DNA from: Methylobacterium sp. 17Sr1-1
GTDB lineage: Bacteria; Pseudomonadota; Alphaproteobacteria; Rhizobiales; Beijerinckiaceae
DNA length: 64,000 nucleotides
Assembly: GCF_003173775.1 (NCBI RefSeq)
Contig: NZ_CP029552.1
Location: forward strand, 1,071,001 to 1,135,000
Direction: 5' to 3'
The position numbers and the translations under genes are program-made. Below, in pieces: positions 17,447 through 25,939 of this stretch; the first letter of the stretch is position 1; every line of letters starts with the position of its first letter. The notes beneath the pieces are model-generated. The model did not search any database. It was given only the letters and a program-made list of their open reading frames with translations, and was not told where the DNA came from.

Positions 17447-17763
17447 CCGCTGCCCTCCGTCGTGCTAGAACGGAAAGAGAACAAACAGCCTTCGGGTTCC
17501 CGGTCAAGGCCGCGCTTGAGGCCTGTGCGGAGCGGGGAGGGCGAACTGGCGAGCGGCGCCACGGTGACAGTGACGATCGAGCCCACTAGGAGCTCGCGGT
17601 TGCATGCCGGTAGTGGAAGCCGGGTGCAATCACTCCGACCAACGCCGTCAACAGACGGTAAGGCATGATAGCCAGAACCCGGCTGCTGGATCCAGAAGGT
17701 AAGAGTACATTTACTCAAAAGTACTCGCTTAGGTAGCATTAACAGCCCTAGGCAGCCAACCTC
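17447..17763. other. umuD promoter region and divergent intergenic stretch
   Basis: 317 bases without a gene. It contains the SOS box (17468-17482) for umuDC on the minus strand and, near 17700-17755, an AT-rich stretch that may hold the promoter of the divergent exported-protein gene. Confidence 0.6.
17468..17482 (-). promoter_or_regulatory. LexA (SOS) box, GTTC-N7-GTTC type
   Basis: On the minus strand the sequence is GTTCTCTTTCCGTTC, exactly two GTTC half-sites seven bases apart, the known LexA operator of Hyphomicrobiales. It ends 22 bases before the umuD start codon. Confidence 0.9.
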
Positions 17764-18723
17764 ATGCGCGTCCTTCTCGCACTGGCCCTGCTCGCAGCCG
17801 CGTGCTGCACCTCTCTCGCTGCCGGATCCTCCCCGTTCCGCGCTGCCCTCGCAGCGGCCGGCGGCTGCGGCGCGCACCGCACCCTTGTGGAAGAGAGGCT
17901 CGGCCAGCTCAGCGCTGCTTCGGTATCCGCCGTGCCGCAGGGCGAGGCCGACCTGTTCGGTAAGCCGGCCGGACAGTGGACCGAGGGCGAGGTTCGCGAT
18001 GCCCTTTCCGCCTTCAAAACCTGCGAGATCCGCTCTGGGCCGGCTGACATTAGGCAGAGCGAGCGCCTTGCCCGCGATCTACGCGGCCTAGACATAGCCC
18101 TGCGCCGGGCCATCGTCGTTGGGCACGCCCGCGCCCCCATTGAGCCGACCAAAGATCAGGCGCATCACGGGTCCGACCGCGGTAGCGTTATGGCGGGTGC
18201 CGTTCGGCTGCGGCAGGGGCCAGCCTTCACTCCCGCATCGCGCGGCGGCGTCGCAGCCGAAGGCGCGCGACCCGTCATGGCACCCGGCGACACCCCGCAC
18301 GCAGAAGGGCCACAAGCAGTCGCCGTGCAGTCAGCCTCCCCCAATGAGTGGGATGACGCGCCGCCCGCCCAAGCCCGGCACACGCAGTCGTCGCCCGCCG
18401 ATCCAGCATTGCCTGTCCTGCGGCACTCTGCGCTGACGCCTGTCGCCACACCCCAGTTGCCGACCGAGCGGACGCACTGCTCTGTCAGCCGCGGTGCCTT
18501 CGAGCTGCTCCAGTCTGAGATGCGTCTCTCGGAGGTTGAGGGCCTGCTCGGTTGCCGCGGCACCATCGACGGCACCGTGACAATTTCCGGGGTCGGCACC
18601 TTCGAGACGTATTTCTGGCCGGACCACGGCAGTGGCGCCACCGTCACGCTAGTCTTCCAGAACAAGGGCCTGCGCTCGAAGGCGTGGCGCGGTGCCGGGA
18701 TGGACGTCCGGCGCGGCGGCTGA
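17764..18723 (+). CDS. Exported protein with C-terminal BLIP/SmpA-like domain
   Basis: 319 residues. Signal peptide at 1-20 (MRVLLALALLAAACC, then LAA before GSS); the Cys pair near the end could make it a lipoprotein but the context is not a clean lipobox. The middle (about 115-235) is Pro/Ala/His-rich and likely disordered. The C-terminal domain, from about 237 (HCSVSRGAFELLQSEMRLSE, VEGLLGCRGTIDG, ISGVGTFETYFWPDHG, VTLVFQNKGLRSKAW), matches the beta-lactamase-inhibitor-like/SmpA fold (DUF3862 type). In that fold a MxxxEVxxLLGC motif, a Trp-containing strand and FQNGKLxSK recur. Periplasmic; ligand unknown. Confidence 0.65.
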   Translation: MRVLLALALLAAACCTSLAAGSSPFRAALAAAGGCGAHRTLVEERLGQLSAASVSAVPQGEADLFGKPAGQWTEGEVRDALSAFKTCEIRSGPADIRQSERLARDLRGLDIALRRAIVVGHARAPIEPTKDQAHHGSDRGSVMAGAVRLRQGPAFTPASRGGVAAEGARPVMAPGDTPHAEGPQAVAVQSASPNEWDDAPPAQARHTQSSPADPALPVLRHSALTPVATPQLPTERTHCSVSRGAFELLQSEMRLSEVEGLLGCRGTIDGTVTISGVGTFETYFWPDHGSGATVTLVFQNKGLRSKAWRGAGMDVRRGG

Positions 18724-19009
18724 GCGACGGGGCGGACGACGAGACCGGCGAGCTTGGGAGCGTCGCGATCCTTGGGCAGTTCGGGGAGGTGTCTGAGTAC
18801 TGCGCGGAGCAGGTGAGCGGCGGGTGATCCTCGTTATCGGCTGGGACGTGTCATGGCCGGCGTTCGAGGAGCGGGACATGCAGGCGTGCCTCGAGCGCGC
18901 GCTGCTGCCCACGGCCGTGGTCCAGACCGCGAGTGGTTTGTCGGGCGCGCGGTAGCCGGCCCATGTCCTACGCGCTGTCCGTCGGTACGAACAGCGCGCC
19001 CGTAGCCGC

Positions 19010-20698
19010 TCAGGCGGCCCTGACGGTAGCGAGGAATCGGGCGACCTCCGCACCGAGATACTCGGACTGGCGCGAGAGCTCGGAAGCAGAGGCGAGCACC
19101 TGGCTGGCTGCTGCTCCGGTTTCTTCGGCCGCGCCCGCCACGCCCGCGATATTGCCGGTCACCTCGCCAGTACCGGCGGCGGCTTGTGAGACGTTGCGGA
19201 CGATCTCCTGCGTCGCCGCGCCCTGCTCCTCCACCGCCGCCGCGATCGAGGTCGCGACCTCGCTGATCTGTTCGATCCGCGCCGTGATCTGGCCGATCGC
19301 GCCGGCCGCCTGGCCGGTCGAGGCCTGGATCGCCGCGATCTGGCTCGTGATCTCCTCAGTCGCCTTGGCCGTCTGGCCGGCGAGTTCCTTTACCTCAGCG
19401 GCGACCACCGCGAAGCCGCGGCCCGCGGCACCGGCACGGGCCGCCTCGATGGTGGCGTTCAGCGCCAGGAGGTTGGTCTGCGCGGCGATCGACGAAATCA
19501 AACCGACCACGTCGCCGATGCGGGCGGTGGCCTCGGTCAGGGCGCGGACCTGATGCGCCGTCTGCCGGGCTTCCGCGACGGCGGTCTGGGAGAGGCGGGC
19601 CGAGCCGTCGACCTGGCGACTGATCTCCTGGACCGAAGTGCCGAGCTCCTCGGCAGCCGCCGCAACCGTCCCGACGTTGGACGCAGCCTCCTCGGCGGCG
19701 GCCGCGACGGCGGTGGACTGGGCCGCGGTCTGTGTTGCAGTGGCGGTCATAGTCTGAGCGGTGGCCTGAAGCTCGGTGGCCGAGGCCGAAACCTGGCGGA
19801 CGATGCCGCCAACGGCTCGCTCAAAGACGTCCGCTATCTGGCGCATGCCAGCGCGGCGCTGCTCCTCGGCTGAAGCGCGGGCGAGGATTGTCTCTTCCTC
19901 GAGGGTGCGGGTGTGGATCAAGTTATCCTTGAACACCTGAACCGCAGATGCCATCGCGCCGATTTCGTTCTGCCGCCCCGCGCTCGGCACCACGACGGCA
20001 ACGTCCCCCCCCGCGAGCCGACGCATGGCGGCAGATATGTGTACGAGTGGGCGTGAAATGCCCAACAAGCAGAACAGCATCGCACAGACCGAGGTCACGA
20101 TGGCAATGCCCATCGACACGTACGCGACGTGCACGGCCCAGCCGATGCTGACCAGGCTGCTCTGCGCCGCAGCATCGGCAACCTGCTTGTTAAGAATTAC
20201 ACCCTTCTGCAACAGCTCGCCAATCTCTTTGCCGAGCTCAACAGCGCGCGCCCCGCTTGCCAATTTCGCAAGGGCCTCGTCCCTGCGCCCGCGTTCAGCA
20301 GCGGCGAAAATCGGCTCAAGCTCTCTCAGGTACATGTCCCAACGTTCGGTATATTGTTTATAGATTGAGCGCTCCTCCTCTAAGGAAATCAACGGCTCAT
20401 ATGCCTTTCTAAGAACTGTGATGTCTCTTAAGGTATTTTTTACTACTTTCATATTCTCTGCGCTGCCGGTCTTATCATCTGAGGCGACTATCAGTCGATA
20501 AAACTTGACGCGGTAATCGCGCGTGAGTGTGTTAAGGCGGTGGAGCGCGTCAACTGAAGGAATGGAATTCGTTGCTACTTCCTCGATCCGCGTCTGTATA
20601 GATCCAAGCTGACTTATTGCGATAAGACCCTGAGCACCAGAGATCGCGGCGGTCATGCAGAACAGGCCGATGAGGCATGACTTAATTGATAGGCGCAT
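19010..20698 (-). CDS. Methyl-accepting chemotaxis protein (4HB-type sensor)
   Basis: 562 residues. TM1 (about 6-27) and TM2 (about 187-212, [23 protein letters not shown]) bracket a periplasmic four-helix-bundle ligand domain. HAMP (about 213-265, [19 protein letters not shown]) follows, then a long methylation/signalling coiled coil. Its hairpin tip is [27 protein letters not shown], contacting CheA/CheW. Many Ala/Glu/Gln heptads provide methylation sites. No CheR-docking pentapeptide is present at the C-terminus. The gene stands alone on the minus strand; its ligand cannot be predicted. Its 5' part is less GC-rich than its 3' part. Confidence 0.94.
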   Translation of the reverse strand: MRLSIKSCLIGLFCMTAAISGAQGLIAISQLGSIQTRIEEVATNSIPSVDALHRLNTLTRDYRVKFYRLIVASDDKTGSAENMKVVKNTLRDITVLRKAYEPLISLEEERSIYKQYTERWDMYLRELEPIFAAAERGRRDEALAKLASGARAVELGKEIGELLQKGVILNKQVADAAAQSSLVSIGWAVHVAYVSMGIAIVTSVCAMLFCLLGISRPLVHISAAMRRLAGGDVAVVVPSAGRQNEIGAMASAVQVFKDNLIHTRTLEEETILARASAEEQRRAGMRQIADVFERAVGGIVRQVSASATELQATAQTMTATATQTAAQSTAVAAAAEEAASNVGTVAAAAEELGTSVQEISRQVDGSARLSQTAVAEARQTAHQVRALTEATARIGDVVGLISSIAAQTNLLALNATIEAARAGAAGRGFAVVAAEVKELAGQTAKATEEITSQIAAIQASTGQAAGAIGQITARIEQISEVATSIAAAVEEQGAATQEIVRNVSQAAAGTGEVTGNIAGVAGAAEETGAAASQVLASASELSRQSEYLGAEVARFLATVRAA

Positions 20699-20909
20699 AA
20701 TCCACCAGCGGAATTCAGGTCAAGCGATCTAACTCGCTTATCCATTCGAGTTACAGTGTGTAAAATTCGCGTTGAATTCATTTACAATATCTTAAGTTAA
20801 AAGATTATTGGTCACCTTTAATCCTCATATAGCCTCTCATAACACGTTAAGCGGCATACCATTATTTGATTGTTAACTATTAAAGAACGCCTTTCTGGCT
20901 GGATCTATG

Positions 20910-21131
20910 TCAATGATCTGTAAAACCAGTTTTATGACGTAAGCGCGCGTTAATCGCCGCCATCAACGCTCCGGGTCTCTCCCGGTCGAGGGCATCGAAC
21001 AATGGCCGGGGCGCGTCGTCGAGCGGCACGAGGTCGGTGGTGACGAGGCCGGCTTTGGCGTTGCGCCAAGGTGTAGGGCCATGCGCCTTCCAGATCGTCG
21101 CCACACTGCAGATTGCCGCCCCCTTTCGCAA
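20910..21131 (-). pseudogene. umuC 3' fragment
   Basis: The frame reads [38 protein letters not shown] and LMAAIN, collinear with the UmuC C-terminal region at 15663-16985 ([37 protein letters not shown]). Neither the polymerase core nor the true C-terminus is present. It is a remnant of another umuDC copy, bordering the M48 protease gene. Confidence 0.8.
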
Positions 21132-21291
21132 GCTCGGTTAGAAACATCTGGTTGACCTACGCTCCCAAGCCGGTAGAAATCCTGCCACCAGTTGAGACGT
21201 CGGACGTGCTGCGCCCGATCTCCCGCCGTTTTGCCGGTCCTTCAATCGGCGCTCCTTTGACGGCGTCGCCCGGTCGTCTTGCGATCGTCTG

Positions 21292-22785
21292 GTGCGTCCC
21301 GTGCCGCATCGGCATCTGATCTCCCGTGCTCAGGAGGCGACCATCCCCGAGCCAACGATATCGAGCGTGCCCTCGCGGCCGCGCGCCCTCGCCGGTCTAA
21401 TCGCCGCCACCGTGCTTCTGCCGCTGATCATCCTGCTCCTGGGCCTGTGGGAGCGGCAGCGCGGCGCCGACGACTGGGCCGAGTTCGCGGCCGAGCACGA
21501 TCGCCTCGCCCGGGTTGTGACGGATCTCGAGGCGCGCACGCCGCGCGATGGGCGGCCCGACTACCGTCTGCAGTTCCGCCACGACGGCAGGAACTACGGT
21601 GGGCCCCTCGCCGTGGCGAAGGCGCGCGAGGCCCGGGACGGGGCCGGAACGCTCGTTACGGTGATGGACTGGCGCCGGTGGCTGCCGCCGGTCGCGATCG
21701 CGGGCGGGGGGATCGCCGCCGGGCTCTCCTTCCTCGTGCTGCTGGTTGGGGCGTCGCTTGGGCGGCTCGGGCGCGGCTCGCGCGACGCGCTGGTGCGCGG
21801 TTTCTCGCTGGTGCGCCGGCTCCTCCCGGCAGCCCTTGGGGCCCAGATCCTAGCGGCGACCGTCGGCTTCGTCGCCGTTGTGGTCTTCGAGGCGGGGCTG
21901 CTGCTCCAGAGTGGCCTCTCCGGCGACGGGATGAAACTCCTAGGTGCCGCCATCGTCGTGGTCGGCGCCACGATCCTGGCGGCAGGCGGTGCGCTCATTG
22001 GCCTGCGCCGCGCTCTTGGGGCCTTTGAACCCGACCCGCTGCCAATCCTCTGCCGGCTCATCGCGCCTGCTGAGGCACCGGGCCTGTGGCGTCTCGTTGA
22101 GGGGCTCGCCGATCGGATGGGAGCGCTGAAGCCCGAGGCTGTGGTCGTCGGCCTGACGGGAGGGTTCTTCGTCACCGCCGGGCCGGTGATGCTGGAGCCT
22201 GGCAGCACGCGGCTCTCGGGCCGCATCCTCTACCTGCCGCTGCCGCACCTCGCGCTGATGCGCGGCGACGAGGTCGCGGCGATCATCTCCCACGAGCTCG
22301 CGCATTACGCCGGCGGCGACACCGCCTACAGCCAGCGCTTCCTGCCGATCTATGCCGGGGTCGCGCGCTCGCTCGACGCGGTGGCGGCGCGCGAGCGACA
22401 CGCCCTCGGCCTGCTCGGCCCATCGCTGCGGCTGGGCCGCTTCGTGATGGAGCGCTTCCACCTCGCCGTGCGCCACGGGAGCCGGGTGCGAGAGTTCGCT
22501 GCCAACGCCGCGGGAGCAGGCGTGACCTCGACCGAGGCGGCGGCGAGGGCGCTCCTGCGCAGTGGCGCGGTCGCCCCCCGCATCGCCGAGACCCTCGCTG
22601 CAGCGGCCGAGGCGCCGGACGCAGCACCGCCCGACCTCGTGGCCGCCGTGCTCGCGCGCGCCGTCGCCTGCGACCTCGACGACCCGGCTCTTCACCTGGA
22701 GGCCGAGCAGGCCCACCCGACCGACACCCATCCGCCTACCCGGGAGCGCGTCGTCGCCCTCGGCCAGGCGCTCGGCCCAGTCCAG
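21292..22785 (+). pseudogene. M48-family membrane zinc metalloprotease, 3' end replaced by flagellin DNA
   Basis: About 498 genuine residues. Hydrophobic segments lie at about 35-52, 128-152, 178-215 and 220-240. The zinc motif HELAH is in IISHELAHYAGGDTAY (about 340), with downstream AHPTDTHPPTRERV near the end, as in Ste24/HtpX-like peptidases that cut membrane or misfolded proteins. Homology stops at about 22785, where the sequence becomes the flagellin copy in a different frame; the open frame runs on meaninglessly to 23607. The catalytic core is therefore intact but the C-terminus is lost. It starts at GTG 21292 without a clear ribosome-binding site. Confidence 0.78.
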
Positions 22786-23866
22786 CGGCATCCAGACGAT
22801 CCAGGCCGCAGCGAAGGGCGTCGATGCGGTCACCACCGTCGTCAAGCAGATGCAGTCGGTGGTGACCCAGGCGCAGTCCAATGCCACTCCCAACCTGCCC
22901 AAGCTGCAAGGCACCCGGGCTCTCGCCACGGCCGGCGAGGCCACCGCTACGGGCAAGAGCATCTACGACGTATCCATGGGCAAGACGCTCGCCGGCACGG
23001 CTGCGGCGGCTACCTCGAGTACCCCTGGCGTGGTGGGCATCAACACGAGCAACGCCAACCAGATGCAGCTCAGCGCGGGCTTCACCACCTACAAGTTCGA
23101 CATCGGCTCCACCGACACGGTGAGCGATCTCGTCAGCAACATCAACAAATCGGGTATCGCCACCGCGACGATCGACGTGCAGGGCCAGCTGCAGATCACC
23201 GGCACCGGATCGGATACGCTCACGGTGGGCCTGGGCAAGACCGCGTCGGGAGCCTTCGCGGTGGACGGCACCGAGACGGCCAAGCTCACGGGTGGCGCCA
23301 CGCCCTCGGCGGCCGGCGGCACGTCCGCTCAGCGCTCGGCCCTGGTGGGTCAGTTCAACGCGCTGCGGACCCAGCTGGATCAGGCTGCCCGCGACGCCGG
23401 TTTCAACGGCACCAACCTGCTGGCCGGCGACAGCCTGAGCATCGCGTTCAACGAGAAGACCGGCGCGGCCAAGTCCAAGCTGGACATCCAGGGCACGTCG
23501 CTCTCCTCCTCCGCGCTGGGCATCGGCGAGTTCAAGGACAGCGCCACGGCTCAGTCGGGCGCCGATATCGGCATCCAGAACAACGCCGACCTCACCAAGG
23601 CCGCTGACGCGCTCAGCAACGCGCTGGCGAACCTCAAATCCATCTCCTCCACGTTCGGCTCCAACCTGTCGACGGTTCAGAACCGGCAGAACTTCACGAA
23701 GGAGATGATCAACGTGCTGACCACGGGGGCGGCCAACCTCACGAACGCCGACATGAACGAGGAGGCGGCGAACTCGCAGGCCCTGTCGACCCGGCAGTCC
23801 CTGGCGGTGTCCTCGCTGTCCCTGGCGAGCCAGGCCAGCCAGGGCATCCTTCAGCTATTGCGCTGA
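22786..23866 (+). pseudogene. Flagellin copy 2, lacking its N-terminus
   Basis: Reads from GIQTIQAAAKGVDAVTT to the normal C-terminal SQGILQLLR, differing from copy 1 at only about ten residues (mostly conservative, for example Ala-Thr and Thr-Ser). The first roughly 60 residues, needed for export and D0/D1 assembly, are replaced by out-of-frame M48 protease sequence. The open frame extends back to 22562 but that part is not flagellin. Without its own promoter or start it is unlikely to yield a filament subunit, but it can donate sequence to copy 1 by gene conversion. Confidence 0.85.
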
Positions 23867-23878
23867 TCGATGTGTGCA

Positions 23879-23912
23879 GCAGCAGCGGAGCCTTCCGGGG
23901 CTTCGCTGCTGC
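23879..23912 (+). terminator. Hairpin after flagellin copy 2
   Basis: The same GCAGCAGCGGAGCC / GGGGCTTCGCTGCTGC stem as after copy 1, conserved while the flanking bases have drifted. Confidence 0.6.
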
Positions 23913-24268
23913 CATGAGCTGCGGGCGCTGGGAGATGTCGAGGGGGTCTCCAGCGAGCCGCACCCTTAGGGCTGGTTAGCTCCTATGCCCCGCGTGGGGG
24001 AGGGCACCCAGCGCTGAAGCGCTGAGAGCGTCGTACAGCGCGTTCGATGGGCTTCCAGCAGTGGGGCAGCTGATGCCTCGCCTCGTCGGTCCTGAGGTAT
24101 TCTGAGCCCAGCGCGACAGCTTCCCTCTCATGGAGCAGCACCGCTATCCCATGCGAACCTTCAAAGTGCCTCCGATGTTCATGACATGGGGTAGAGGAGC
24201 CCGCACGGCCATGGCCGCCTCTATCCAATGCGCTTCGAGGCTCCCAAGGCCCGGCTTCAGGCGTCGCG
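23913..24268. other. Non-coding stretch in repeat copy 2
   Basis: No gene. It contains dispersed-repeat copy C (24030-24123). From about 24124 onward it lacks the DUF3800 insertion of copy 1 and runs directly to the small membrane protein gene. Confidence 0.55.
24030..24123 (+). repeat. Dispersed ~95-bp repeat, copy C
   Basis: Counterpart of copy A, starting TCGTACAGCGCGTTCG and ending GAGCCCAGCGCGACAGCTTC. Confidence 0.7.
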
Positions 24269-24508
24269 TCAGGCAGGTTGCCGGCGGAGGTAACCACGGA
24301 TCGCCGGGAACAAGATCCACTTCTTCGTTTCCCCCTGAATAAGGCAGGCGATCCAAAACTCCGCTAAGATGTAACCTGCGGGGATGCCATATAGGAGAGA
24401 CCAAGTCGCGGCTTCCCTATCACCCGCCGCGTAGGCGAAGGACGTGATAAGGAACAACCACATAACACATAATTGAAACAGCTTGTTGGTGGCGAAAAAC
24501 TTCGACAT
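24269..24508 (-). CDS. Small membrane protein, copy 2 (79 aa)
   Basis: Paralogue of 2586-2828: MSKFFATNK start, two hydrophobic segments (MWLFLITSFAYA; SLLYGIPAGYILAEFWIACLI) and the same WILFPAIRGYLRRQ-type end, with one residue fewer in the loop. The frame and both membrane segments are preserved despite about 30% substitutions, so purifying selection is likely. An in-frame extension to 24550 exists but is not shared by copy 1. Confidence 0.7.
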   Translation of the reverse strand: MSKFFATNKLFQLCVMWLFLITSFAYAAGDREAATWSLLYGIPAGYILAEFWIACLIQGETKKWILFPAIRGYLRRQPA

Positions 24509-25056
24509 CGAGCGGGGCCTCCGTGTTGCTGATCGATACCTGCATGACACGGATTTCTAATTTGTTACTCAGCGTAAAGCGCATTGGGCGTAGTTAACAA
24601 TCAGACGGCAAAGATGATGAAGTTTAGCGCCGTGCGGGCAGTGCCTCACGTATGATGTGCCTTGCTGATGGTCATGTTAGGGGAGGGCAGCCGGCGCGGA
24701 GACGTTTAGGACCGTCATACAGCGCGTTCGAGGGGCGTTATGCTGCTCGACATACTCCCGCGCTGCCCCGCTGGTCCTGATACTCCCGCGCTGCCCCGCT
24801 GGTCTTGGGGCATTCTGAGCCCAGCACGACAGCTTCAAGCTTGCAACGAGCAGCTCCGCTAATGCGGGTCACTCAAAATATCCGCAGGCAGGGCCGAACC
24901 CAGCTCACCCGCTTCCGCAGCGATCCCGGCGCCTACCTCAACTTCCCCCAATGAAAAGCTCAACAGCTGACCTCGTCGTCCTAGTTTTTTTGGGAAACCT
25001 TTCATCGCTTCGAGCGTAGCGTTGGCTTCAGACATCCCGCCAGAGGACCGAGCGCG
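24509..25056. other. 548-bp non-coding stretch
   Basis: No gene. It aligns with 2829-3341 and holds dispersed-repeat copy D (24714-24836), which carries an internal tandem duplication. Confidence 0.55.
24714..24836 (+). repeat. Dispersed repeat, copy D, with internal 25-bp duplication
   Basis: As copy B, but the unit ATACTCCCGCGCTGCCCCGC plus TGGTC is present twice in tandem (about 24753-24777 and 24779-24804), lengthening the element to 123 bp. Confidence 0.7.
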
Positions 25057-25350
25057 ATGGAACCGATGAAGCCCATGGAACCGATGAAGCCGATGGAGCC
25101 AATGAAGGGCTCGGAGCCCTGGTGGCCGAAGGAACTCGGGCAGCCCTCGACCAGCGGTGGCCAGAACGGGATGCGCTACGCGTTCTTCCCCGATAAGCAG
25201 CGGCTCCTCGTCGAGACCGACGGCAAGCTGGCCACCTACGATAGCGGCGACCACCGAATCAGCGGCGTCTCCCAGTCGAACAGCCGGGTACCGAGCTTCA
25301 CCACCCAGGATGGCGACGTGAATGTGAACGATCTGGAGGTCGTGGATTGA
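25057..25350 (+). CDS. MEPMKP-repeat small protein, copy 2
   Basis: 97 residues, same length as 3342-3635, with 18 residues of MEPMKP repeats and the conserved GMRYAFFPDKQRLLVETDG core. Differences are few and conservative (for example Gln-Lys, Lys-Glu, Arg-Gln). Upstream the AGAGGACCGAG ribosome-binding sequence is identical. Keeping both copies in frame argues for function, but none is known. Confidence 0.75.
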   Translation: MEPMKPMEPMKPMEPMKGSEPWWPKELGQPSTSGGQNGMRYAFFPDKQRLLVETDGKLATYDSGDHRISGVSQSNSRVPSFTTQDGDVNVNDLEVVD

Positions 25351-25700
25351 GGAAGGCTCCGGCACGAAGCCCTCCCGCGCCGGCACAAGCTATGACGTGG
25401 GAAGGCCTTGTGGGGACGGACGACCAGCGCTCAATGATCTGGGGCACGTCGCGCGCCGGCCCGCGCTTGGCGCCGATCGATCAATCTCAACTAACATTCC
25501 ACTCGGGCCACCTCGTGGGGGCTGATCAGGAGCGCCGAACCGTTCCATGGTGCAGCGGACCTCATACGCGAGACAGATGACCGGGTAGGCTTCATCCGGG
25601 CGTGGAGGAAAGCGCCGGGTGAGGGGATCGGCCCTCACCCGGCGCTATGTGCGGAACACACATTGTTCTTCGCCTCAACGTTTGAGGCGCCATTACTCGT
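25351..25700. other. Non-coding stretch with a long palindrome
   Basis: No gene recognised. Repeat copy 2 ends near 25470; a strong palindrome lies at 25611-25646. Confidence 0.5.
25611..25646 (+). terminator. Strong palindrome, terminator-like
   Basis: AGCGCCGGGTGAGGG and CCCTCACCCGGCGCT form a stem of about 15 bp around a short loop. There is no T-run. It could be a bidirectional terminator between the MEPMKP gene and the minus-strand remnant. Confidence 0.5.
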
Positions 25701-25783
25701 CTACTCGATGACTTCGACGATCCGGCGCGTATGCGGATGCACGAGCACGGGCTCGTCGTTGACGATCGTGTAGCGGTAGCCCC
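25701..25783 (-). pseudogene. DUF1236 protein, C-terminal remnant
   Basis: The last 26 residues before a TAG stop read GYRYTIVNDEPVLVHPHTRR then IVEVIE, the typical end of DUF1236 proteins (small exported proteins common in Rhizobiales). No upstream part of the gene is recognisable. Confidence 0.7.
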
Positions 25784-25939
25784 GTTAAACTCAATGGTGC
25801 CCGCCTCCCGGTGCACAAACAGTCATGAGATCGCGTGGTCTGCGTCCAGTGTGGCGATCTGGACCGGCCGGCTGGTGGCTGCCTTAACGGCATCGAGATG
25901 GTCCTCAGACTGCGCGACTTGATATATCGTTTATGATCA

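Larger units (their letters stand above)
22785..25470 (+). repeat. Long direct repeat, copy 2
   Basis: Collinear with 45-3752 (see copy 1), same orientation, about 22.7 kb away. The left border lies in AGCGGCATCCAGACGATCC, shared with the flagellin gene at about base 50. The right border is at about 25470. This copy lacks the DUF3800-like insertion. Confidence 0.85.

Noticed and set aside
22562..22785. N-terminal extension of the flagellin copy 2 frame (Arg/Pro/Ser-rich)
   Set aside because: This stretch is the M48 protease coding sequence read in the wrong frame; no flagellin features are present.
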